A stretch of DNA of 17,629 nt, taken from positions 1 through 17,629 of the forward strand of contig MHSB01000004.1 in NCBI GenBank assembly GCA_001821155.1. The letters are read 5' to 3'. Positions within the stretch are counted from its first letter, which is position 1. Each line of letters starts with the position of its first letter. The stretch is from Candidatus Taylorbacteria bacterium RIFCSPLOWO2_01_FULL_50_130 (GTDB lineage: Bacteria; Patescibacteriota; Minisyncoccia; Phycocordibacterales; UBA10002). A program made the translations under genes and the position numbers. Of this stretch, positions 5,855-12,480 are shown in pieces. The notes under the pieces were generated by a model that saw only the letters and a list, made by a program, of their open reading frames with translations, was not told where the DNA came from and ran no database searches.

Positions 5855-5952
5855 GCGACCGCTGGTTTTTGTTGTTTTTGTTTTCGGTCGCTCAATTAAA
5901 TCGGCGCTGTCGCACTAATCTAATTGAGCGGCCGAACGATTGGTTTTCCAAT
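5855..5952 (-). promoter_or_regulatory. Structured 5' leader with competing hairpins
   Basis: Three segments can pair in two ways. On the plus strand, 5885-5898 (CGGTCGCTCAATTA) pairs with 5921-5934 (TAATTGAGCGGCCG), 13 of 14 positions complementary. Its first seven bases, 5885-5891 (CGGTCGC), also pair perfectly with 5855-5861 (GCGACCG). The two stems share bases and exclude each other. A further hairpin ATTGG-TTTT-CCAAT lies at 5939-5952. On the minus strand this is the leader of the BamE-like gene, ending 14 nt before its ATG. The arrangement resembles attenuator or riboswitch-type switching, but I recognise no known class. Confidence 0.4.
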
Positions 5953-6003
5953 GAGCAGTAAACTGATTAGACCATATATTTATTTGGCATTTTGTCAATA
6001 GGT

Positions 6004-6024
6004 CTATCCACACCTTTATCCACA
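6004..6024 (+). promoter_or_regulatory. Tandem DnaA boxes
   Basis: TTATCCACA at 6016-6024 is a perfect match to the DnaA-box consensus TTATNCACA. CTATCCACA at 6004-6012 matches 8 of 9 positions in the same orientation, 12 bp apart. They sit beside an AT-rich stretch, upstream of the BamE-like gene. Confidence 0.5.
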
Positions 6025-6161
6025 GCTTATTAGAAACGGACGGCAGCGTTGTTCAGGAGGGAAATCCGGGCTGGCAGATGTGCAATGAGGTACGTAAATA
6101 ACAAATTACAAACAATATCTAGTGACCAAGCTAGAGAGTCTTAAGCTGGAAAATCTTTTCG

Positions 6162-6200
6162 ATTTGAATTTGGAAATTGGAAATTGGAAATTTGAATTTG
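6162..6200. repeat. Short tandem and direct repeats (GGAAATT, ATTTGAATTTG)
   Basis: Three consecutive GGAAATT units (about 6172-6192) are bracketed by two exact copies of ATTTGAATTTG (about 6162-6172 and 6190-6200). Similar degenerate words continue to about 6225. This looks like replication-slippage sequence and is non-coding. Confidence 0.7.
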
Positions 6201-6273
6201 TTTGTGATTTGGGATTTGTAATTTGGTGCTTACATCCCACATTCTGGTTCTTTTACGGGAAGTTATTGAGTGG

Positions 6274-7995
6274 CTACCTATCCGGCGGAATTTCGTAATA
6301 ATTGATGAGAAATTTCGCAATGCTCATAAATGGAGCGGTGAGAGAAGTGGCGGCAAACTCTACCCCCTGCGGTTCAACGGCATACAGAAACACAATAAAC
6401 CGCGGGTCATAGGCCGGAAAGTATCCAAAAAACGAATGCAGAAACCGATCGTTGTAGTATCCGCCTCCTGCAGGATTGGCGATAAGTGCGGTTCCGGTCT
6501 TGGCCGCTATGCTGTATCTGTCCATTTTGTACGCGCCGTGCAGGAGCGCCTTATCCACTACTTCAATCAGCATGCGCGAGATTTCTGTGGATGTTTCTGA
6601 TTTCAAAATCTGCTTTTTATCGCTCCCGCTCTCAACGGAACGGGAAATGCCTGTTCGATACCGTATGCCGGTTGCGACATGCGGAAGCACGAGGTATCCG
6701 CCATTACCCAAAGCGGCGAGCGCTCGCACCGTCTGAATGGGAGTGAGCGCGATGCCTTGTCCATAGGACGCGGTCGCAAGCTCAATGTCTCTGCCGCTTT
6801 CAAGGTTTCCGACAAGTCCCGCCGCTTCTCCGGGAAGGTCAATGCCGGTTTCTTCCCCGAATCCGAGATTTTTAAAATATTCTTTGAAGCGGTCTTTGCC
6901 GAGTTGGAGCGCCACGGTCGCGGCCCCGGTGTTGAGGGACTGGTTCAACGCCTCCTGTATGGAGATTCTCCCGCGGCCCTTGCCGTCAAAATTGGAAATG
7001 GTTTTATTATTCAACGTTAAGAAGCCGGCGTCGTAATACGTGCTCGTCGCGGTTACGATGCCGGCGTCAAGACCAGCCGCAATGGTGAGCGGCTTGATAA
7101 TGGAGCCCATTTCATAGACACTCTCCACAAGCGGGTTGCCAAAACGGCTCTGATCTGTTTCTTTGCCGTAATTATTCGGGTCAAAAGACGGCGCGAGAGC
7201 CATCCCGTACACCCGTCCATTCTCCGGGTCCATAATAATGCCCCCAACGCGCGCGGCCGTAAAAGCGTCCTGAAGCTCCGCAAGCGTGTTTTCAAGAAAA
7301 CTCTCAACCGTCGGTTCAATGGAGGTGATAATGTCGCCCTTCGCGCCTCTCTTGGACTGAACGATATTCTTCACGCCGGAGAAAATCTCGGCAAAAAAAT
7401 TCTGGCGCAATCCGCCGGCATCGCGGGAGAGCGTATCATTGTAGTATCGCTCCAATCCATATTGTCCGGTGAGCGTGTTTGCGTCAAAACCCACAAAGCC
7501 AAGCAGATGCGCCGACAGACGGCCTCCCGGATAGAAACGCCACCGCTCCTTATACAGGTACACGCCCGGAAGTTTGAGCTCCTCAATGCGGGCGCCGGTC
7601 TCCGGGGAGAGTTTTCGCGCCAGTCGCTCTTCGCCTCCTCGCCCGCGCCGTGAAGCTTTTAACAGAAACTCATCCTTTTCAAGAGAAATGAATGTTGAAA
7701 GCGAGTTCCAAACTTTTTCAGGGTCGGTGATTTCATCGGGACGAATCACGAGATATAATCCAGTCTTAAGCGTGGCTCCCGACACAAGCTCTCCGTTTTT
7801 CGCGGAAAAGAAAATGGCGCCGCGATTCCAGAGTTCCTCGTTGGCATGCGCATATTGCCGCTTCCCTTTTTCGGCATAGTCATTCCCGTCCACAATCTGG
7901 ACGAAATACAATTTGCCAAGAAGCAACAGTGTGGCCGCAATGCACGCAATGCTAAATAACCGCACGCGGGAAAGAAATGGTGGGTTAGATTTCAT
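6274..7995 (-). CDS. ftsI: Class B penicillin-binding protein, FtsI (PBP3)-type transpeptidase
   Basis: Cross-links peptidoglycan (DD-transpeptidase), here probably at the division septum because of its place after mraZ-rsmH-ftsL. Length is 573 aa. A short cytosolic tail and one membrane helix (about 12-34) are followed by the non-catalytic pedestal domain (LERYYNDTLSRDAGG around 181-195). The transpeptidase domain starts near 245 (RVGGIIMDPENGRVYGMA). All three catalytic motifs are present: SIIK with nucleophile Ser298, SLN at 353-355 and KTG at 499-501. The start ATG lies inside the end of the ftsL-like gene (11-bp overlap), indicating translational coupling. No PASTA domains. The distinction from the second PBP in this window (mrdA) rests mainly on context. 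Nothing of the usual downstream mur genes follows. Confidence 0.9.
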   Translation of the reverse strand: MKSNPPFLSRVRLFSIACIAATLLLLGKLYFVQIVDGNDYAEKGKRQYAHANEELWNRGAIFFSAKNGELVSGATLKTGLYLVIRPDEITDPEKVWNSLSTFISLEKDEFLLKASRRGRGGEERLARKLSPETGARIEELKLPGVYLYKERWRFYPGGRLSAHLLGFVGFDANTLTGQYGLERYYNDTLSRDAGGLRQNFFAEIFSGVKNIVQSKRGAKGDIITSIEPTVESFLENTLAELQDAFTAARVGGIIMDPENGRVYGMALAPSFDPNNYGKETDQSRFGNPLVESVYEMGSIIKPLTIAAGLDAGIVTATSTYYDAGFLTLNNKTISNFDGKGRGRISIQEALNQSLNTGAATVALQLGKDRFKEYFKNLGFGEETGIDLPGEAAGLVGNLESGRDIELATASYGQGIALTPIQTVRALAALGNGGYLVLPHVATGIRYRTGISRSVESGSDKKQILKSETSTEISRMLIEVVDKALLHGAYKMDRYSIAAKTGTALIANPAGGGYYNDRFLHSFFGYFPAYDPRFIVFLYAVEPQGVEFAATSLTAPFMSIAKFLINYYEIPPDR

Positions 7996-8314
7996 TGACG
8001 GCGGCGGCCGTGCCGACTTTTCTCCCTGAAATGAACCTGACCGCTTTCACATCTTCAAAGCCGCGCTCGTACGCGACGGAAAGAGTTACCGACTGCTTCA
8101 ATGAGAGATACTCTGACTCAAGTTCCGACACCTTCTCTCCCAGGAGCGCCGTTTCCGTTTCGGCGCCATTCCAGCGAGCGCCGTTTAAGGCGGCGGTATT
8201 CATGAGATACACATAATACGAAGAAACGAGAAACGAAAGGCACACCAAAGACCAAAATATGCCTTTGCCGCGCTTCAGAAGCTGTCGTATATTTTTATGA
8301 ACCGTTTTTTTCAT
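7985..8314 (-). CDS. ftsL: FtsL-like cell-division protein, 109 aa
   Basis: A short bitopic protein: a basic cytosolic N-terminus (MKKTVHKNIRQLLKRGKG), one membrane helix at about 18-38, then an extracytoplasmic coiled-coil-like stretch at about 52-78 (TETALLGEKVSELESEYLSLKQ). This is the architecture of FtsL/DivIC proteins, which bridge early and late divisome components. Sequence similarity in this family is weak, so the call leans on the locus: its ATG overlaps the rsmH stop in an ATGA and its end overlaps ftsI, the standard rsmH-ftsL-ftsI order. The C-terminal 30 residues (VKAVRFISGRKVGT) are not recognisable. Confidence 0.75.
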   Translation of the reverse strand: MKKTVHKNIRQLLKRGKGIFWSLVCLSFLVSSYYVYLMNTAALNGARWNGAETETALLGEKVSELESEYLSLKQSVTLSVAYERGFEDVKAVRFISGRKVGTAAAVNEI

Positions 8315-9258
8315 TGTTGCACATATGCGCGTGTTTTTTCCAGTATTCGCAGTTTCGCGCTCCGAGAACGCGGATTGCGAGTTAGTTCATCGCCGGATGG
8401 CACGATCGGCTTTTTGGTTATTGCCGTTCCGACTCCCGTTTTATCCAGCTCTCTGAAAAAGTTCTTCACTGCTCTGTCTTCAAGACTGTGAAAGGAAATG
8501 ACGGCTATTCGTCCTCCGGGCAAAAGTGCGTCCCATGCCTTGGATAGCCCCTCCGTAAGTCCCCGAAATTCGTCATTCACCGCGATGCGAAGCGCTTGAA
8601 AGGTTTTCGTGGCCGGATGTACCTTTCTGTGGCGCGATATCGCCGATTCAATAATGGCTCGAAGCTCACCGGTTGTTCTAATTGGCGTCTTCGCTCGCGC
8701 CGCGATAATCGCCCCGGCTATTCTTTTTGCGTAACGCTCCTCGCCATATCCTTTAAGCAGTGTTACGAGCGTCTCTTCTTTCCATTCGTTGAGAATCGTT
8801 TCTGCCGTAACCGCGTCCGTGTTCGAGTCTTTCGCGAACGTCATGAGGAGCGGCTCATCGCGCATAAATGAAAATCCTCTCCCGCTCTCTTCAAGCTGGA
8901 AACTGGAGAAACCGAGGTCAAAGAACGCTCGATTAATTCCCGAAATGCCGAATTCCCGAAGCGCTTGGTCAAGGTGGCGATAATTGATTTGACGAAAGAG
9001 AAACCTGCAGTGCGCTCTTTTTCCTTCTCGCGTGAAATTCAGAAGTCTCTGACGGCTTCTCTCTACTGCGTCTTCGTCGGCGTCGAGGCACACAAATGTC
9101 GTCGCCGCAGTGTTTCCGTTCTCCGCGTTTCCGCATAATTTCCCACAGAGTGCTTCAGTGTGTCCCCCGCCGCCAACCGTCGCGTCAAGAATCACCTCGC
9201 CGCGTTCCCCGCGCAACCCTTCCACAACTTCTTGTAAAAGAACGCTTTGGTGAACCAT
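8311..9258 (-). CDS. rsmH: 16S rRNA (cytosine-1402-N4)-methyltransferase RsmH (MraW)
   Basis: Methylates N4 of C1402 in the 16S rRNA decoding centre using S-adenosylmethionine. At 315 aa it has the family's usual length. The SAM-binding motif DATVGGGGHTEAL is at 25-37, and CLDADEDAVERS at 58-68 follows it. The family signature appears as DLGFSSFQLEES at 114-125 (usually DLGVSSxQLD). KTFQALRIAVNDE at 218-230, GGRIAVISFHSLEDR at 248-262 and RSRSAKLRILEK at 297-308 complete the diagnosis. The start ATG at 9258 lacks a Shine-Dalgarno site and is preceded by a TTAAC-rich spacer of 88 bp after mraZ. Its end overlaps the ftsL-like gene by 4 nt. It is part of the mraZ-led division operon. Confidence 0.96.
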   Translation of the reverse strand: MVHQSVLLQEVVEGLRGERGEVILDATVGGGGHTEALCGKLCGNAENGNTAATTFVCLDADEDAVERSRQRLLNFTREGKRAHCRFLFRQINYRHLDQALREFGISGINRAFFDLGFSSFQLEESGRGFSFMRDEPLLMTFAKDSNTDAVTAETILNEWKEETLVTLLKGYGEERYAKRIAGAIIAARAKTPIRTTGELRAIIESAISRHRKVHPATKTFQALRIAVNDEFRGLTEGLSKAWDALLPGGRIAVISFHSLEDRAVKNFFRELDKTGVGTAITKKPIVPSGDELTRNPRSRSAKLRILEKTRAYVQQ

Positions 9259-9331
9259 TGACCGTTAACCATTAACTATTAACAAGATGAGCCGACGTTT
9301 CAGTTAAGAGTTAAAAGTTAGCTGTTAATAG
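9259..9331. repeat. Degenerate GTTAA-type repeat tract between mraZ and rsmH
   Basis: The spacer is built from recurring words: GACCGTTAACCATTAACTATTAAC at 9260-9283 region and GTTAAGAGTTAAAAGTTAGCTGTTAA at about 9302-9327. A related tract (GTTAAAAGTTAATCGTCAAAAGTTAAAAG) occurs at about 9939-9967, upstream of mraZ. No Shine-Dalgarno site is embedded. These look like slippage-derived repeats. Confidence 0.6.
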
Positions 9332-9346
9332 TCCCGAGTTGGAGTT

Positions 9347-9781
9347 CTAGAGAACTCCCACTTGCCCCAGTTTCTCCGCCAAACTATCCGCTTGTTTCTC
9401 AACGCCCTCTTTGTACTTCTGCCACTCCTTTTCATTCCAGAGTTCAACGCGGGACTGTACGCCGATAACCGCTACTCTTTCCTTCAGATTCGCTCGCTTT
9501 CGCAAAAAATCAGGGATGAGCACACGTCCAATCGTATCCACTTCCGCCTCAAACGCGCCCCCGAGCATGTGACGGTTGAAACTGCGCATGTCGCTTTGGA
9601 GCATTGACGATTCTCCGAGCTTTCCCGATATCTTCTCCCACTGCTTCAGCGAAAAAACGAAGAGACAACCGTCGAGTCCGGGCGTGACCACCACCTTCTT
9701 TCCCATCTCCGCCCGAAACTTGGCCGGAAGCGAAAGTCGATTCTTCTCGTCTATGGTGTGAATGAACTCGCCGATTAGCAT
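9347..9781 (-). CDS. mraZ: Transcriptional regulator MraZ
   Basis: DNA-binding regulator that usually controls its own division and cell-wall cluster by binding repeated TGGG boxes. At 144 aa it has the usual length. It contains the two AbrB/SpoVT-like half-domains typical of the family, DEKNRLSLPAKFR at 11-23 and DTIGRVLIPDFLR at 82-94, each ending in a DNA-contacting loop. MLIGEFIHTIDEKN is the standard N-terminus and fixes the start at ATG 9781. There is no Shine-Dalgarno site; instead three GATTTAG heptamers end 8 nt upstream of the start. Candidate target boxes TGGGA-N5-TGGGA lie at 9976-9991 next to a -10 element. It leads the rsmH-ftsL-ftsI gene run. Confidence 0.96.
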   Translation of the reverse strand: MLIGEFIHTIDEKNRLSLPAKFRAEMGKKVVVTPGLDGCLFVFSLKQWEKISGKLGESSMLQSDMRSFNRHMLGGAFEAEVDTIGRVLIPDFLRKRANLKERVAVIGVQSRVELWNEKEWQKYKEGVEKQADSLAEKLGQVGVL

Positions 9782-9788
9782 GGGAAAT

Positions 9789-9816
9789 GATTTAGGATTT
9801 AGGATTTAGGATTTTT
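9789..9816. repeat. Tandem heptamer GATTTAG x3 in the mraZ leader
   Basis: GATTTAG occurs at 9789-9795, 9796-9802 and 9803-9809, followed by a partial unit GATTTTT to 9816. On the transcribed strand this reads as CTAAATC units ending directly before the mraZ start, where a ribosome-binding site would be expected. Confidence 0.85.
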
Positions 9817-9975
9817 GAAACACGAACGCGAACCCTTGCGCGGCGCGGCACAGTTGCACTCACCGTGACCGGAAGTATGAACTGTTTCCCCCTGTAAAAA
9901 ACCCTGTATATTCTTTTTTCAATCCGCATATGTTTGGTGTTAAAAGTTAATCGTCAAAAGTTAAAAGTGTACGTC
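9817..9975. other. Long mraZ leader region without a gene
   Basis: No open frame here is credible. If transcription starts near 9995, this stretch is the untranslated leader of mraZ, about 214 nt in total. It contains a direct repeat CCCTGTA (about 9892-9899 and 9903-9909) and a GTTAAAA-type repeat tract at about 9939-9967. I see no strong hairpin. Confidence 0.45.
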
Positions 9976-9991
9976 TCCCACTTATTCCCAC
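9976..9991 (-). promoter_or_regulatory. MraZ operator boxes
   Basis: On the minus strand TGGGA-ATAAG-TGGGA lies at 9991-9977, exactly the TGGGN-N5-TGGGN spacing (10-bp period) described for MraZ sites. Further GTGGGG copies occur at 10017-10022 and 10072-10077. The boxes overlap the expected start of transcription downstream of the -10 element, so MraZ would probably repress its own operon. Confidence 0.7.
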
Positions 9992-10000
9992 TTTGTGCAT

Positions 10001-10011
10001 ATTCTATAACA
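10001..10011 (-). promoter_or_regulatory. Extended -10 promoter of the mraZ operon
   Basis: On the minus strand TGTTATAGAAT reads as an extended -10 (TGnTATAgA). No good -35 is present at the usual spacing. The element is sandwiched between the MraZ boxes downstream and the tandem DnaA boxes upstream, which supports it as the regulated promoter. Confidence 0.5.
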
Positions 10012-10037
10012 CTATCCCCCACTATATGGCATTTTCG

Positions 10038-10057
10038 TGTGGATAACCTGTGCATAA
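10038..10057 (-). promoter_or_regulatory. Two perfect tandem DnaA boxes upstream of mraZ
   Basis: Minus-strand TTATGCACA (10057-10049) and TTATCCACA (10046-10038) both match TTATNCACA exactly. They are in the same orientation, 2 bp apart (11-bp period). A third 8-of-9 match, ATATGCACA, is at 10002-9994. The pair lies about 30-55 bp upstream of the predicted mraZ -10 element. Confidence 0.6.
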
Positions 10058-10185
10058 CAAAACATGTCTTCCCCCACGGGTAAGAGTCGGGCTTTCCACC
10101 GAGAGTCTGACTTTTACCGTCTTTCCGGAGATAACAAAGCAGCCGAGCAAAGCACGCGGCTGTCCGAAAAGTCCAGGCAGTGGAC

Positions 10186-10761
10186 TTATATCCCTCTGAC
10201 GGAAAACATCACAAGTGGTGGCTTCAAACAAATGACAATATCCATCGTCAAAGACTTCTTGTCGATGTACTCACAGTCAAGAGCAAAGTCATTTTCCAAA
10301 TGTTGAAGTGTCTTCGCCTGACGGCCATTTATTTGCGCCAAGCCGGTGATATCCGGCTTCACACAATGCCGTAATACGGCTGTCGGAAATGTGTTAATGA
10401 ATTGGCGGGCCGTGGTAATTTCGCAGGGCCGGGGGCCTACAACGCTCATATCCCCGCAAATGACGTTGAAAAATTGGGGTAACTCATCAAAGCGGTTCCG
10501 GCGCAAGAATCGTCCGATTGCGGTGATGCGCGGGTCGCTCTTTGAAGTCAGGTCAATCCCTGCGCGTCCTGTACCGTCTTGCAAGGTTCTGAATTTCAGA
10601 ATGGTAAACTCCGTCTGCATAAACCCCATACGGCGCTGACAAAAGAACACCGGTTCGCGCGAGGTAAGCTTGATGAGAAGCGCTATCGCGGCAAAAAGCG
10701 GAAGCAGGAGAACGATGGCGATACATGAGCATACGATGTCAAATATGCGTTTTGCGTTCAA
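10186..10761 (-). CDS. Bacterial sugar transferase (monotopic phosphoglycosyl transferase, PglC/WcaJ catalytic type)
   Basis: Transfers a phospho-sugar from a UDP-sugar to undecaprenyl phosphate, the first membrane step of surface-glycan assembly. At 191 aa it is the minimal form, a catalytic domain without the extra N-terminal membrane domain of WcaJ. KRIFDIVCS leads into a re-entrant membrane helix at about 10-31. FFCQRRMGF (39-47), FTILKFRTL (52-60), DPRITAIGRFLRR (76-88), FDELPQFFNV (91-100) and GDMSVVGPRP (103-112) follow, with the catalytic Asp92-Glu93 pair. KPDITGLAQINGR at 135-147 is usually KPGITG. The start is TTG at 10761, supported by GAGAGG about 6 nt upstream, one of the few clear ribosome-binding sites here. 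It is isolated between lysS and mraZ, so its pathway is not shown. Confidence 0.92.
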   Translation of the reverse strand: MNAKRIFDIVCSCIAIVLLLPLFAAIALLIKLTSREPVFFCQRRMGFMQTEFTILKFRTLQDGTGRAGIDLTSKSDPRITAIGRFLRRNRFDELPQFFNVICGDMSVVGPRPCEITTARQFINTFPTAVLRHCVKPDITGLAQINGRQAKTLQHLENDFALDCEYIDKKSLTMDIVICLKPPLVMFSVRGI

Positions 10762-10863
10762 AGAAACCTCTCTTTCTTTTGTCCGTTCCTACCCTACCAG
10801 CGTAAGTGGGAAAATGCAGCAAAAAACAGCGCCTATCTCCAGACGCTTAATTCCATGCCCCGC

Positions 10864-10893
10864 TATTGCAGTATTTTGCAAAACACTGCAATA
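10864..10893. repeat. 30-bp near-perfect palindrome
   Basis: The 15-base arms TATTGCAGTATTTTG and CAAAACACTGCAATA are inverted copies with one mismatch and no spacer. The palindrome lies 102 bp upstream of the phosphoglycosyl transferase start and 78 bp after the lysS stop. It lacks a T-run and GC-rich stem, so an operator or cruciform is likelier than a terminator. Confidence 0.7.
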
Positions 10894-10945
10894 GAGGGCG
10901 TCATAAAACGATGATTGTATTTTCCAATCCACAATTCTCACCGAA

Positions 10946-10963
10946 AAGCTGCCCGCCCAGCTT
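10946..10963 (-). terminator. Possible weak terminator after lysS
   Basis: On the minus strand AAGCTG-GGCGGG-CAGCTT forms a 6-bp stem followed by TTTTC, 8 nt after the lysS stop codon. The stem and T-run are both short, so read-through is plausible. Confidence 0.4.
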
Positions 10964-10970
10964 GCGCGGA

Positions 10971-12443
10971 CTAACCGTTTCCCTTCGATCGAAGCATCGG
11001 GAAGAAGATGACTTCGCGAATGTTTCTTGCGTTTGAAAGAAGCATGGTCATGCGGTCAATTGATATCGCAAGGCCTCCGGCCGGCGGCATGCCGTATTCA
11101 AGCGCTTCAAGAAATGCCTCGTCGCTTGGCTGGGCCTCTCTGTCCCCCGCCTTCTTGTTTTTCTCCTGCACCCAAAATCGTTCGCGCTGGTCAAGAGGGT
11201 CGTTGAGTTCCGAGAATGCCTTCACGATCTCCAATCCGCCGACGACAATCTGAAACGCGTCTACCAGCGTCTCATCTCCTTCTTTCTTTTTGGCGAGCGG
11301 AATGTAGTTTTTCGGATACTCCGTAATAATCGTGGGTTGGATAAGTTTGGGCCGAATTGCCTTTTTGTAAATGCTATCCATGATTTTCTCCGCGCTATCG
11401 GCGGCGTCAGACTTGACGCCAAGTTGCGCTGCCTTGAGAAAAAGTTCATCGTGGGTACACTTCTCGGGATGCGGAATAAGCGCGTAGCGCTGAAGCAATT
11501 CAAAATACGTCGCTCGTGTGAACGGCTTCCCGAAATCAAGCTCATTCTTGTCAAAAGTGACGGGTGGCTTGCCGTGCACGCTCTCTACGATGTCTTTAAG
11601 CACCCGCTCCACAAGAACTTGCTGTTTCGCGCTGTCGCTGTACGCCTCGTACCATTCAACGGTAGTGAATTCCGGATTGTGCGTCACGTCAATCCCTTCA
11701 TTTCTGAAACTGCGCCCTATTTCGTACACTTTCGGAAAACCGCCGATGAGAAGCTTTTTTAAATCAAGTTCCGGCGCGATACGCAAATAGAGGTCAACAT
11801 CGAGCGCGTTGTGGCGCGTAATAAACGGCTCCGCGTTTGCGCCTCCCGCAAGTTCTTGCAGTATTGATGTTTCCACCTCCAAGAACTCTTCCGCGTCAAG
11901 GAGTCGCCGCAATGTGCTGACAATTCGAGAACGCAATATGAAGCGAGCGCGTACCTCCTCATTCATAAGAAGGTCAAGATAACGTTTGCGAAAACGTTCC
12001 TCTGTGTCGGTAATTCCGTGCCATTTCTCCGGGAGCGAGCGAAGCGTCTTGGTGAGCATGCGCCACTCTTTGACCAAGAGTGTCTTTTCCTCCCTCTTGG
12101 TGAGAAAGAGCGCGCCGCGCGCTTCCACGAAATCGCCGATATCCACGGTGTCGTTCCAGAGTTTGAAGAGGTCATCGGAGAGCTTATCCTTCTTGATGAG
12201 CGCTTGAAACTTCCCGGTACCGTCAAAAAAATCCGCGAATACAAGTCCTCCCTGCCCACGGAGCGCCATGATGCGGCCCGATAGTATGAGTTCCTTCTTT
12301 TTTGCGAGTTTTTTGAAATTCTCTGCCGCTTCCGCAAGCGTCGCGCTGGTACGCGTTGAAACCGGATAAGGATTCATCCCCTTGTCGCGGAGTAGTTGGA
12401 GTTTTTTGAGCCGAGTGGCGCGGATTTCCTCGAGGGATGACAT
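10971..12443 (-). CDS. lysS: Lysyl-tRNA synthetase, class II
   Basis: Charges tRNA-Lys with lysine using ATP in the cytosol. At 490 aa it is full length for the bacterial class II enzyme. The N-terminal OB-fold anticodon-binding domain lies at about 53-135 (SGRIMALRGQGGLVFADFFD). Class II motif 1 is around 185-206 (FLEVETSILQELAGGANAEPF), motif 2 is YEIGRSFRNEG at 240-250 followed by HNPEFTTVEWYEAY at 255-268, and motif 3 is GGLAISIDRMTMLL at 456-469. The start is ATG 12443, 37 bp after greA. No Shine-Dalgarno site is visible. The greA-lysS neighbour pair occurs in many bacteria and suggests cotranscription. The C-terminus RSKGNG follows directly after motif 3, with no extra domain. Confidence 0.97.
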   Translation of the reverse strand: MSSLEEIRATRLKKLQLLRDKGMNPYPVSTRTSATLAEAAENFKKLAKKKELILSGRIMALRGQGGLVFADFFDGTGKFQALIKKDKLSDDLFKLWNDTVDIGDFVEARGALFLTKREEKTLLVKEWRMLTKTLRSLPEKWHGITDTEERFRKRYLDLLMNEEVRARFILRSRIVSTLRRLLDAEEFLEVETSILQELAGGANAEPFITRHNALDVDLYLRIAPELDLKKLLIGGFPKVYEIGRSFRNEGIDVTHNPEFTTVEWYEAYSDSAKQQVLVERVLKDIVESVHGKPPVTFDKNELDFGKPFTRATYFELLQRYALIPHPEKCTHDELFLKAAQLGVKSDAADSAEKIMDSIYKKAIRPKLIQPTIITEYPKNYIPLAKKKEGDETLVDAFQIVVGGLEIVKAFSELNDPLDQRERFWVQEKNKKAGDREAQPSDEAFLEALEYGMPPAGGLAISIDRMTMLLSNARNIREVIFFPMLRSKGNG

Positions 12444-12480
12444 GTATCAAATTTCTAGAGGTGATTAGAAATTGCGGAGC

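Larger units (their letters stand above)
5970..6240. other. AT-rich intergenic region with a DnaA-box pair and short direct repeats
   Basis: I see no gene here; together with the leader feature this accounts for 5841-6273. A TTGACA (minus strand, 5993-5998) is a plausible -35 for the BamE-like gene, but no -10 at 16-18 nt spacing is convincing. An AT-rich run at 5970-6000 abuts two DnaA-box sequences at 6004-6024. From 6160 to 6230 the sequence is built from GGAAATT and ATTTGAATTTG units. No terminator-quality hairpin follows the ftsI stop codon at 6274. Confidence 0.5.

Noticed and set aside
6551..6559. Another TTATCCAC-type DnaA-box match
   Set aside because: One mismatch to the consensus and located within the ftsI coding sequence as a single site; no cluster.
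9789..9816. Telomere-like or CRISPR-like array
   Set aside because: Seven-base units without spacers; simple tandem repeat, and no cas genes nearby.
10022..10231. Minus-strand open frame across the mraZ promoter
   Set aside because: It overlaps the end of the phosphoglycosyl transferase gene and the DnaA and MraZ sites, with a random-looking product.
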